A DNA stretch of 64,000 nucleotides, from contig NZ_BMPI01000010.1 in the NCBI RefSeq assembly GCF_014647515.1, forward strand, positions 172,414-236,413, in the 5' to 3' direction. Below are positions 16,586 through 26,700 of this stretch, in pieces (position 1 is the first letter of the stretch; each line of letters begins with the position of its first letter). Source of the stretch: Dactylosporangium sucinum (GTDB taxonomy: Bacteria > Actinomycetota > Actinomycetes > Mycobacteriales > Micromonosporaceae). A program made the position numbers and the translations under genes. Under the pieces are notes generated by a model. The model was not told where the DNA came from. It did not search any database and saw nothing but the letters and a program-made list of their open reading frames with translations.

Positions 16586-17953
16586 TCAGCTAGTGCGGGC
16601 ACTACGCACTGCCAGGTCCAGGTAGACCTGGTGACGGGGCTGCAACGAGATCGATCCCTGCGGGCGGGTGCCGCGCGGCGCCCGTATCCGAATCCGCAGG
16701 TCGGTGTGTAGCGCAGCGAGCGCCAGGAGGGCCTCAGCTCGGAACAGGTACGCGCCGACACAGCGGTGGACACCACCACCGAACGGCAGGTATGCCCATT
16801 TGTGCGGTCGCCGAGCGCCCGGTTTCCACCGGTCGGGGTCGAACCGGTCCGGCTCGGGCCACAGCGACGCAAGCCGGTGCGTGAGATACGGAGAGACGAT
16901 CACCGTGTCGCCGGGGTGGACCGGGATGTGGCCGAGCAGGTCATCCTGGACGACGCCGCGTGGCAGCATCCACGCCGGCGGGTAGAGCCGCAGGACCTCG
17001 TTGAGCACCATCCCCGTGTACTCCAGGCGCTCGAGGTGCTCGGGTAGCACCGGGTTACCGGGGCCGCCGACGACGGCGTCGACCTCCTCTTGCAGCCGTC
17101 GCGCGATCTGCGGATGCTCCTGCAGGGCGATAAACGTCCAGCCCAGGGTCATCGCGGTGGTTTCGGTACCCCCGGTGAACAAGGCGACGACGTTGTTACG
17201 GGCGAGGTCCGTCTTGACCCGGGTGCCGTCGTTGAGAGTCGCGTGGGCGAGCATGGAGATGACGTCCCAGCTCGGCGGCTGCGCCCGGGCGGCGTCGATG
17301 AGCGGCTTGACGATGCTGTCGGCCTGCCGTACCGCGGCGCGGTGTGCCCGGTCGCCCGGCATCGGCACCCAATCCGGCATTCCTGGCATCGCGACTCGGG
17401 ATTGCATCGCCTGGAAGCTTGTGTCGATGGCCTCGCCGACTCGCAGGGCGTCTTCGGCGGACAGTCGGTCACCGAAGAACATCTTGCCGAGCACGGTGTG
17501 GGTGATGACCTTCATCGCCGGAACCAGCGCAACCGGCTTCGGCGACTGGCGGGCACGGCGGACTAGGTCCCCCACCGACTGCTGCACCGCGTCGGCGATC
17601 GCGGGGTACATCTCGCGGACCCGAGCGGGGGTGAACATCGGTTGCAGCAGCTCTCGGCTGGGCTTCCAGTCCGGACCCTCCCGGCCGATACCCTGCCGCC
17701 CCTGCAGCTTCGCCAGCTCCTCCCACATCATCCCTGTACGCAGGTAGGTCTCGTCCGAGCGGTCCCAGACTTGCTCGACGAGGTTCGGATCGACGACCAG
17801 GTACGGCGCGAAACCGGGCCGCAGCTGCAAGCGGACCGTCGCCCCTTCGTACCGGCGTCCCAACTTGGCGAGCAGACCGACCGGATCACGCAACTGCCGC
17901 AGCACCTCGAACAGACCGATCGTGGGTACCTGAGCTCCTGGCGTTCGTTGCAC
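16586..17953 (-). CDS. Cytochrome P450 linked to the conservon
   Basis: 455 residues from the GTG at 17953, chosen because CAGGAG lies 7 nt upstream and the P450 similarity begins just after (PTIGLFEVLRQLRDPVG). The frame stays open for another 122 non-conserved codons upstream. It has GGTETT in the I helix, ExxR (NEVLR) and the heme loop FGGGVHRCVG with Cys398. The N-terminal LLAKLGRRYEGATVRLQL and the HRCVGAYLFR region recall terpene- or fatty-acid-type bacterial P450s more than the cassette's P450. P450 genes often end conservons (CvnE); here it lies upstream of the kinase gene with an 84-bp gap. Confidence 0.85.
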   Translation of the reverse strand: MQRTPGAQVPTIGLFEVLRQLRDPVGLLAKLGRRYEGATVRLQLRPGFAPYLVVDPNLVEQVWDRSDETYLRTGMMWEELAKLQGRQGIGREGPDWKPSRELLQPMFTPARVREMYPAIADAVQQSVGDLVRRARQSPKPVALVPAMKVITHTVLGKMFFGDRLSAEDALRVGEAIDTSFQAMQSRVAMPGMPDWVPMPGDRAHRAAVRQADSIVKPLIDAARAQPPSWDVISMLAHATLNDGTRVKTDLARNNVVALFTGGTETTAMTLGWTFIALQEHPQIARRLQEEVDAVVGGPGNPVLPEHLERLEYTGMVLNEVLRLYPPAWMLPRGVVQDDLLGHIPVHPGDTVIVSPYLTHRLASLWPEPDRFDPDRWKPGARRPHKWAYLPFGGGVHRCVGAYLFRAEALLALAALHTDLRIRIRAPRGTRPQGSISLQPRHQVYLDLAVRSARTS

Positions 17954-18292
17954 CGCTGCACTCCTGCCCGCCGTTGATGACCATGCCGGGGTCCGGCCGG
18001 CACGACCGGCCGAGGCGACGGCGCCGTCACTCCCCGTCGATACCCTGGCACGAGGGGTACCCGCGGGGCGTTGCCCATTCGCGACGAGGTGCTGTCGGTG
18101 CGCGACAGATTTCATCGCGCATGCCCGCAGCCCACGTGGGGCTGCCGACCCCGCCGGGCCGCGCGGACCAGCGCCGGCCGCCCGCCTTAAGGTGGGCTGC
18201 GTGCTACAGATCCGCCGGGCCGGACGCCGACCCAGCCCGACGCCGGCCGCAGGCACCCAATACCGGTCTGTATGCCGTACGGCGGTCCTGGG
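17954..18292. promoter_or_regulatory. Divergent intergenic region, P450 / HTH gene
   Basis: 339 bp between oppositely oriented genes. It is less GC-biased in codon phase than its neighbours. The long upstream extension of the P450 frame crosses it but has no conserved content. No clear promoter hexamers or strong repeats were recognised. Confidence 0.4.
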
Positions 18293-18979
18293 ATGAGCCG
18301 GCCGACCGCCGTGCCCCAAGAGGTCCGCTTACGCATGCGCGCTCAGCGGCTCGCTGGCTGGACCTGGCCGCAGATCGCGGAGGATCTCAACCAGCGTGAG
18401 GTGCCGACCAGCCAGGGAGCCCGACGGTGGACTGCCGCCGTGGCGAGAGCACTCGTACAGCATTGGCAGCAGGCCGATGAGGGCGTCCGACTGCCATCGG
18501 ACCTCGGCGATCCGCCTGACCTGGGGCGTCCCGTGTGGCGGCAGCCGACCCTGTCGGACGCCGACAGGGCAACGATCCGTCAGCTGTATATCGACGGGAC
18601 GGCGCTGGAAGAGATCAAAGCCACGTTCGGCGTGTCCAAGAACCTCATCTACTCCCTGGTCGGATCGTCCGAGCGCCGCCGCCCCGCTCAACGCCCGAAC
18701 AAGCCCGACCCGCGTGCCCTGGCGCCGTTGGAGCTCGGCCGGCTTCGGCAGCTGAGCGCGCTGGCCGCGAAGGTCCGCGGGCAAACGTCACCCGACCACC
18801 CCGCACGCGAGCACAGCAGGCAGTTCGCCGAGTTGCTCGCCGCCCTCATTGACGAGGGCTTCACCGCGCGATCACTCGCAGACAAGATCGGCTGCAGCCG
18901 AGCGAAGATCGAACTTGCTCTCGGCCGGCACGGCCACCGGCCCCTGCCGCCGTCACTGACGCCGCGGTCCAAGTCGTAA
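18293..18979 (+). CDS. Multi-HTH protein with recombinase-like DNA-binding segment
   Basis: 228 residues from the ATG at 18293 (an alternative ATG is at 18272). The first ~50 residues (RMRAQRLAGWTWPQIAEDLN followed by VPTSQGARRWT) match the DNA-binding 'recombinase' segment of large serine recombinases. Two more resolvase-type HTH units follow (LEEIKATFGVSKNLIYSLV and ARSLADKIGCSRAKIELAL). There is no serine resolvase catalytic domain, so it is either a regulator built from such parts or a remnant. It resembles the HTH protein at 9752-10519, and the two bracket the regulator/conservon block. Confidence 0.65.
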   Translation: MSRPTAVPQEVRLRMRAQRLAGWTWPQIAEDLNQREVPTSQGARRWTAAVARALVQHWQQADEGVRLPSDLGDPPDLGRPVWRQPTLSDADRATIRQLYIDGTALEEIKATFGVSKNLIYSLVGSSERRRPAQRPNKPDPRALAPLELGRLRQLSALAAKVRGQTSPDHPAREHSRQFAELLAALIDEGFTARSLADKIGCSRAKIELALGRHGHRPLPPSLTPRSKS

Positions 18980-19321
18980 CCACACCGCGCCCCCGGCCGG
19001 CCGTGCCGCGCCGGCCTGCACGAAGGGGTCGCCTGACCCGAGCGGCTCGATAACCCCCGTAGGTGGGGTGGGTCGGTGCTGGCTTGTGACCAGCTTGACG
19101 ACCGTGTAGCCCACGATCAGGGCGGTCGCTACCGCGCCGGCCAGCCATAGCCCGAGCGTGGCCACCACACCGACGAAGACAACGCGTTGCCACGGCGCAT
19201 CATCGAGCACAAGCGCCGCACCGGCGAAGGCCACCGCCGCGCTACCACCAAGAGCGAAGGACCAGAATCGCAGTCCAGCCAGCCTGGGACCTACCGCATC
19301 AAGCCTTGAGCGAAACGCCAC
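18953..19321 (-). CDS. Small membrane protein of unknown function
   Basis: 122 residues from the GTG at 19321. Two long hydrophobic segments (LRFWSFALGGSAAVAFAGAA and VVFVGVVATLGLWLAGAVAT) suggest a two-span hairpin with a short soluble tail. The 3' end overlaps the HTH gene on the other strand by 27 bp. The start is uncertain; the open frame extends to 19366. I do not recognise a family. Confidence 0.5.
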   Translation of the reverse strand: MAFRSRLDAVGPRLAGLRFWSFALGGSAAVAFAGAALVLDDAPWQRVVFVGVVATLGLWLAGAVATALIVGYTVVKLVTSQHRPTPPTGVIEPLGSGDPFVQAGAARPAGGAVWLRLGPRRQ

Positions 19322-19819
19322 CCCACCATTTTCGGCGCCTGACCCGCCCCAAGTCGACAGGAGCACGGAAAACGCAGGCCAGCCATCGTGGATCTGTCGC
19401 TCACCGGCACCAACCTGGCACCCACGAGCTCCGTGATGCCCGGGTCACTGTCGCAGACTGTCCATCGACCAGCCCGCACTGCGGCACAGCGAACGCCGTT
19501 CGACGCAGCGTGCCGTTCGCTGCGCAGCCCGTTGTACCAATCCCGTCGGACGATCCGTATGCGTAGGAAAGGCGGCCATGACCATCAAGATCGTTGACAG
19601 CCTCGGCGGTGAGATCGGCGAAGCGGCCTGGACGTTTCGACTGGCAGCTTCGAACACGCGGTTATGGGCGATCACCAGGTGCACAAATTCCTGGCACTCG
19701 ACGACGACGACTCCCCAGCCGGGCTATCCACCTACATCCACAACTTCACCGCCGCGCCCCTGGCCCGCCCCGCAGTACTTTGCGCGCCGTTGGGTGCTTG
19801 CTGCTGGCCTGGGGCGGTC
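19322..19819. other. 498-bp region with no certain gene; inverted repeat and a broken small ORF
   Basis: CAGCGAACG (19487-19495) and CGTTCGCTG (19514-19522) form a 9-bp inverted repeat. An ATG at 19578 with GGAAAGG upstream opens a frame (MTIKIVDSLGGEIGEAAWTF) that soon loses protein character. The next frame then looks protein-like (STGSFEHAVMGDHQVHKFLA, continuing LSTYIHNF) and runs into the prepilin peptidase frame. This suggests a small gene broken by one indel. Confidence 0.35.
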
Positions 19820-20608
19820 GTGACGGCACCGGCCGACGCCCGGCGGCCGCAGTTGGAGGCGGTTCGGCGGCCGGGCCGTCGTTGGTGGGCCTTGGCAGTT
19901 GTCCCGCTGCTGCGGCAGCAGGTGCTGCGGATGGCGGTGCCGTCCGGCGCGCCGCGTGCCCGGCTGTGTCCGGGTTGCGGCGCCGCGGCGGAGCTGGCCG
20001 AGCCGGGCGGGGCGTTGTTGCTGCCGGCCGGGCGATGCGGGTCGTGCGGCATCCGTGCTGGCGCCCCGCCGCTGCTGCTGGAAGTGCTGGCGGTCACCGC
20101 AGCCGCGGTCGCGGTGTTTGCCGCGCCGACCCTCGCGGCGCTGCTGGCGGTGCTGTGGTGGTCCGGTTGCGCGGTGATCCTGTGCTTCGTCGACCTGCGG
20201 GTCCACCGTCTTCCAGACCTGTTGACCGGTCTCGCCGCAGGTGGGGTACTCGCGGCGTACACGGTTGAGGCCGTGCTCTCCGGCCAGTGGGGGCACTTGG
20301 TCGATGCGGTGCTGTCGGCAGCCGGGACCGGCTTGGTGCTCCTGCTTGCCGCGCTGTTGCTCGGCCGGCACGGCATGGGGCTGGGCGACGTCAAGTTGGC
20401 GGTGTCGATTGCGGCGCTGCTTGGGTGGTGGGGTTCGGGCGCCGTCGTCGCCGGGCTGCTCCTGGGCTTTGTCTTCGCGGGCGTGGTGGGCGTCGTGTTG
20501 CTGGCGAGCAGACGGGTGACCCGCGGTCAGCACATCCCGCTGGGCCCGTTCCTCATCGCCGGGACCTGGCTGGCGTTGGCGCTGCTGAGTTGGTCCGGGC
20601 CGGTGTAG
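19820..20608 (+). CDS. Type IV prepilin peptidase (A24 family)
   Basis: 262 residues from a GTG at 19820 with GGGGCGG just upstream; the frame stays open back to 19664. The N-terminal region has a tetracysteine pattern (CPGCG ... CGSCG) as in PilD-type enzymes. About six membrane spans follow. The two catalytic aspartates are in CFVDLRVHRLPD (D125) and GMGLGDVKL (D190). It cleaves and may methylate prepilin-like proteins at the inner membrane face. It is alone here; its likely clients are pilins of the Tad-like operon that runs off the left edge. Confidence 0.88.
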   Translation: MTAPADARRPQLEAVRRPGRRWWALAVVPLLRQQVLRMAVPSGAPRARLCPGCGAAAELAEPGGALLLPAGRCGSCGIRAGAPPLLLEVLAVTAAAVAVFAAPTLAALLAVLWWSGCAVILCFVDLRVHRLPDLLTGLAAGGVLAAYTVEAVLSGQWGHLVDAVLSAAGTGLVLLLAALLLGRHGMGLGDVKLAVSIAALLGWWGSGAVVAGLLLGFVFAGVVGVVLLASRRVTRGQHIPLGPFLIAGTWLALALLSWSGPV

Positions 20609-20611
20609 CTC

Positions 20612-20713
20612 GAAGGTCGAGGCCGCGTCCCCACCGCGCTATCGCTCGGCCCGCTCTTCATCGCTGGCGCGTGGTTGACCATGAACCTGCTGGCCTGGTC
20701 GAGCCTGGTGTAG
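20612..20713 (+). pseudogene. Remnant of a second prepilin peptidase 3' end
   Basis: Directly after the prepilin peptidase stop, the same frame reads ...LGPLFIAGAWLTMNLLAW and ends SSLV at a stop (20711-20713). This mirrors the intact gene's end, LGPFLIAGTWLALALLSW followed by SGPV. No start or upstream body exists, so it is a decayed tandem copy or a leftover of recombination. It overlaps the 3' end of the giant ORF on the opposite strand. Confidence 0.75.
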
Positions 20714-23700
20714 GTCGGACACCGTCCCCTCCATTCGTGCTGGGCCGGGGACGCGCAGTGAACGCCTGCTCAACCCCACGACCTGGGCGCGCACCACCCG
20801 GTCCGGTTCGAGTGGCAGCCGGTCCGGGTGTTGCGCTCAACCCGGCGGCGCGCTGGCGGAGGCGGGCGGCGTGGTCGCCAGCCCCGTCGATGTATTCGGT
20901 AATCTTTCGGAGGATTAGGGCGCGTTCGGCCGGGGCGGGCCAGTGCTCACGCAGGGGGATGTCGACTTGAGCCACGCCGGTACCGACGGTGATCCGGAGC
21001 CGACGATCGGGGCCGTCGGTCGCATCAACCGTGATCGGCACGCCGTGCCAGCTCAGTGCAGCGGGCACCGTACCGGCCTGCTCCACCCGATTGATCATGA
21101 GGGAGAACAGAGCGATCGCTGTGGGGATGTCCACCGCTTGACCTGGCTGCCCGTCGCGGTGCAGAATCATGCCCCGCGCCGGGTCGATCAAGGCCGATAT
21201 CCGCTCCAGCGCGCTGGCATGGCGGACAAGGTCATCAATCTCGCTGCGTGCCGCGATGGAGGGGCCGGCTGTTGCGCCGTCCACGCCGGTCGACGGCACC
21301 GCAGCACCGTCTGTTGACGCCTGCTCCCGGGTCGGATGTGCGTCGATCCAGTCGCGGATCTGCGCGGCCCGCTGCCCGGCCGAGTCGAGGTAAGCCACAA
21401 TCTTGAGGAGCAGAGCACCGCGGTCGCGCTCAGCTGGCCACGCATCGCGCAGCGGGATCGGAATCTGGGCGTCGCCCGCACCGACGGTGATCCGGAGCCG
21501 ACCGACAGCGCCGTCGACCGCGATCGGCACACCGTTCCAGCTCAGTGCAGCGGGCACCGTACCGGCCTGCTCCACCTGATCGATCATGCGGGAGAACAGC
21601 GACACGGCTTCAGCGGTCTCAACATGCCGATCCTTGCTACCCGGAAGCCGCAACGCCATACCGGGACGGGTCCGGTCGACGCTATTGCGTAGCTGCTCGA
21701 AAGCGCGCGCGCGACGCTGCAGTTCCCCAAGGGCGGTGTGCTTCGGTGCCCACTTGGCCGCCTTACTGGCCGCGGCCGTGTTGACCTGTACCGCAGCGGT
21801 GGGCGACGCGGGCTGCGGTCCGCCGGGCACCTGGACAAGCGCGCGCAGGTCGGCCCAGGTGTTGTTGCTGGGTCGATACTCAGGGGCGACGCGCTGACCT
21901 TCGTCAATCAGGCGCAACGCCTCGTCCCGGTTCCCCGCCCTGAAGTGCTGGTATGCCGCTCTAGCGCACCGACGCGCCTCTCGGATGCGCTGTGGGTGGC
22001 GTTCGACGCGTTCCTCGTCCGTCAACCCGCCGGCGGCGCCCGCCGGGGCGGAGGCGTCCAGGTCCTCACCCGCCGCCGCACCGTCATGCTGGCTCGGCTC
22101 CGTGGCTGTCGGCGTCGCCGGCGCAGCGCTGGCCGCTGGGTCCGATACGTGACCGGCCTCGAGCACCTGCTGGTGGGGTTCCTCGTCCGGGGCGCGGTCG
22201 TGTTCAGGACCGGCCTCGGCGAGCTGCGGCGTCTCGGGCTCGTGCTCGGCAGTCGGTGCCGCATCGTTCTGGGTCAGGTCTTGCGGCGGGTCTGCGTCAA
22301 CGGTCGGCAGCTCGAGTGCGCGCGCTTCGTCCTTGACCGCCGCAAAGGCCCGCAGGATGCCCTCCTGCCGGGCGCGGTACGTGGTGGCGCCGGCGAGAGC
22401 ACTCTCAAGGCCGCTTCGCTCGGAGTCGTCGGCCCCTGCCAGCCGCTCTTGCAGGGCGTCGATCGCACGCTGCGCGGACTGCATCGTGTACTGGTGTGAT
22501 CTGGCTTCGTTGGGGTACTCGATGGCGTACCGGCGAGCTTGCCCTTCACTGAGCGGCTCAATCTCCGACCGCCGCAGCACCTTGTACGTCGGAAGGTCGT
22601 TCGGATCGTCGTTGCGCGACGCGGTCAATCGCAGACCCTCGTCGAATTCCCCCGTCGCCCCCCACACGTTGCGGGACTGAAAGACCCGCTGCTCGTCCCC
22701 GCCACGAGACAATGCGTCGTAGACGAACATGCCTCCCGCCACGTACGACTCGTCGCCGGGCGAGCGCGGCGCGACGATGTCACCGGGCAGCAAGTGGTCC
22801 AACCGGACCTTCTTCGTCTCTGGCTTCGGCGGTCGCTTGGCTTTGGCCCTGGGGCGGTCGTCGTCGAAATCGTCGTCGGTGTCGTCGAGGTTGTCCTCGT
22901 CGTCGACTACCGCCGACTGCGATGCGGCCGCGCTGATAGCCCCAGCCTGCTGCAGGGGGTTGCTGGAGTCCGCAACGGCAGCGGTTGGGCCCTGCTGTGC
23001 CGTGGCCAGGCCGTCGGTGCTGCCGGCGGCCTCGTCGCGGGCCGTGCTCGCCGCGTTATCGGCGCTGGCTGCGGTTTCCTGCCTGGCGAACAGGAGGAGC
23101 TGCTCGTCCGCGGCGCCCTCGTCGTCGACGGCTTTGCCGGAGCGCGGCCGTGATTCCGTGGTCAGGCCGTTCTGCCGTTCGGCCGCCGGGGACGTCGCCG
23201 CCTCGGCACGCGTGTGCGGGTCGGACTGCGGCGACCGCTCTTGAAGCAGCACCGGCTCGACCGCGTCGCGGTGCGCCGAGTTCATACTGCTCTCGGCTGC
23301 GGCGGCCAGGCCGTGGCCCTCGTCCAGGCCGTGGCCCTCGTCCAGGCCGTGGCCCTCGTCCCGGACGCGTGTGTCGCTGGCGTGCCGGTCGATGACGGTG
23401 AAGGTCACACCGGTCGCAGGCACCTCAACCGTGACGACCCGCTTGCCGTAGGCGGGCGGGCCGTCGGGGGCGGCGACCCAGACCTGGACGTTGACGGTGT
23501 CGGAGCGGACGGCACCATGGCTGCGGCTCCACCAGTAGAAGAGCTCCCCTTCGACGGTCCGCTCTTCGCCGTCGACGAGGCCGGTGATTGTGCCCCACGC
23601 GCCTTCGCGGACCTGGTGCAGCGGCATTGGCCCGAACTCGAGGTGACCGCGCCAGCGGCCCTCGGCGATCGCCTCGTCGATGTGGCGCTGGTGCAGCAGC

Positions 23701-26700
23701 GGACGGCGCCGTCCGAAGGCACCTTGGGAACCCGACATCAGGGAGTTGGCCACCTGCTCGATGGCGTTTGCGCCCGTGAACGGTTCGTTGTTGCCGGGAA
23801 TCCGCCATGCCGGCCGGCCGAGGTGGTCGCGGTGCTCCTGCAGGACTAGACCGAGCTCGGCGAGCGTCGCCACAACATATTCGTGGCTGTCAGGCCGCCG
23901 CCAGGGTGCTGGCGCGCCAGGCGGCATATCACTGGTCGGCTGCAGGATCGTGACGGAATGCTCGCTCGGTACGGCGATCGCGACGCCGTCGAGAGCGTTC
24001 GGGTCCTCGGCCAGCGTGACGAACGCGCACGCGCTGGGCGTCCACCCCTCGTAGTCCTGTGGAACGTCCGCCATGTCAATCACGTAGCCGGCGATGGTCA
24101 CTGCGCTGCCGTCGGGCAGGATGCCGTCGACCCTGGCATACGCGCCGTCGGCAACCTGAGCCACCTCAACGGTGGCCAGTTGCGGAGCGTTCGCGGCCAG
24201 CTCCAGCAGTCGGGCGAGCCTGGCTTCGTACACAGCATTAGTGCTCGGCCCGCGGCCGCCCGGGTCTTCGGCCCGACCGGCGTCCCAGGAATCACCGCTG
24301 GCCGCAGCCTCCTGCCCGCCAAACAGGAAGAGTTGCTCGTCCGCGGCGCCTTCGCCGTCGACGGCCTCGCTGGAGCGCAGCCGGGTATCCGTGGTCGGGC
24401 CGGTCTGCCGTTCGGCCGCCGGGAACGTCTCCCCCCGGGCATCTGTGCGTTCGGGTTGCGGTAGCTGCCCTTGATGCAGCATCGGCTCGAGAGCGCCGTT
24501 CTGTGTGGAGTCGTGCATACTGCGGTCGGCTGCGGCGACCTGGTATTGACCGTCGTCCCGGGCACGCTTGTCCGTGGTGTGCCGGTCGATGACGGTGAAG
24601 GTCGCGCCGGTCGCAGGCACCTCCACCGAAACGACCCGCTTGCGGTGCAGCTCGGCGGACGGGCTGTAGTCGGTGACCCAGACGCAGACGTTAACGGTGT
24701 CGGAGCGGACGGCACCGTGGCTGCGGCTCCACCAGTAGTCGAACTCACCCTCGACGGTCCGCTCTTCGCCGTTGACAAGGCCGATGAGTTCGCCGTACGC
24801 GCCTGCGCGGACCTGGCGCAGCGGCATTGGCCTGACCTCAAGGTGACCGCGCCAACGGCCTTCGGCGATCGCTTCGTCGATGTGGCGCTGGTGCAGCAGC
24901 GGACGGGGCCGCCCGCCGCCACTGGATGGCGACAGCAGGAAGCCGGCCATCCGATCGCTCGGGTCAGTGCCCGCGAACACCCGGTCCACGCCGGGGATTC
25001 GCCATGCCGGCCGGCCGAGGTGGTCGCGGGCCTCCTGCAGAGCAAGACCGAGCTCGGCAAGCGCCGCCACAACGAGTTCGTGGCTGTCAGGTCGCCGCCA
25101 CGGCGCAGGCGCTCCGGGCGGCATGTCGTCGGGCGGCTGCAGGATGGTGACGGACTGGTCGCTCGCTACGGCGATCGCGACGCCGTCAAGCATGTTCGGG
25201 TCCTCGCCCAACGTGACGACCGTGCACGCGCTGGCCGTCCACCCCTGGTAGTTCTGCACGACGTCCCGCACATCGAGCACGTAGCCGGCGATGCTGGTGG
25301 CGCTGCCATCGGGCAGGGTGCCGTCGACCCTGGCGTACGCGCCGTCGACGACGTACGTGACCTCCACGGCGGCCAGTCGCGGCGCGGCGGCGTCGGCCAG
25401 CTGCAGCAACCGTCCCAGCCGGGATTCGTACGCAGGGCTGGCGCTCGGTCCGCGGTCGGCCGAGTCTTCGGCTCGGACGGCCTCGGGGCCCTGCTGCCCC
25501 CACCCGCCGACCGGGAGCGGCAGAGTCTCTGGCTCCGGGTTGGTGTCGAGCTCGGTGGCCGGAGCGCCAAGGCCTGCCACCAGTTGCTCGCCAGGGTCAG
25601 GACCCACTGTGGCGGAGGCGTTCGCCGCCTCCGACTCGACCGGCACCCCGGCCGTTGCTGGCACCGGCATTGCGGAGGCCTGGTGCGGCTCCACGACCGC
25701 CGGCTGTGGGTCTGCCGTCGCGCCGCGTGTATCCGGGGGCGCCGGCTGGGCGGCAGCCTGGTGGCGGGCGTTGATTGCCGGGTCTCCGTTGCAGCAGGTA
25801 CAGGCGACGGCGGACTGTTCTTGCACACCCTCGGGCGTCAGGTGCGACCACTCCTCGACGGCGTCGAAGCCGGCATCGGTGTGTACCCACAGGGCGTTCG
25901 TCCCGAACCCGCCGACAACGGTGCCGCGCCAGCCGTCACGGCGTGGCCCGGGCGGATATCCGGCATAGCCATGCAACTGCACACGTGCGCCGAGCCCGAA
26001 AGGCGACCTCGCGTGGACTGGCGGGTAGTTATTCACTGGGCCACCGCCGGACGCGACGGATGCGCCAACCGCATCGTCGACACTGGCCGTCGCGGCGATT
26101 GCCTCCGCTGCGTCCGGCTTGACCGGCGCCTCGCCCGCTACGGGCTGCCCATCCTGACGTGGATCCGGCTGGGCGGCGGCCTGGATGGGATTGGCGACTG
26201 CCGGGCCGGCGGTCTCGTCTCGGGTCGCGTCGGCCTGCCGCAGCCCCTCGTCTCCCTGAGGCGTGGATAGCGTGTCATGCGGCAGCGAAGCGATGCCGGG
26301 GGCGGGGTCCGGTGCGGTCTCGGGTGCCGGTTCGGGTTCACCGTGCGCCTGCCGCGCCGCTCGGTCAAGGAGGGCCGCGAGCACCGGGGTGTCCGCGTGC
26401 TCGACGACCAATCCCTCGAGGATTGCACGGACCTGCTCGTCGGAGTTGTAGCCCCGTTCGACGTTGGAACGCATCCGGACAGTGATTCCACCGAGGCGTT
26501 CCCGCTCGGCTGGGGGGACCCCGGGCGTGTCGTATAGCGCCGTGAAGAGCTCGTCGAGGACTCCGAGGACTCCCCCACGCCGTGGGGCGACGCCGCCGTT
26601 CGCGTGTGTCTGGATGATCGTGCGGATGTCGTTCCACGAGCGCCGGCCGTCGACCTGGTAGTTCGGGTTGTCGAGTTCGGCAGCGTCGAGGTGGTGCAGC

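Noticed and set aside
18272..18979. Active serine integrase
   Set aside because: Only the DNA-binding recombinase-like segment is present; there is no N-terminal resolvase catalytic domain.
23307..23360. CRISPR-like array from the 18-bp repeats
   Set aside because: The repeats are directly abutting without spacers and keep the reading frame; they are coding slippage repeats.
24471..26270. 599-codon plus-strand frame within the giant ORF
   Set aside because: Antisense to the duplicated modules, Val/Gly/Arg/Asp-rich, no ribosome site, repeats only because the opposite strand repeats.
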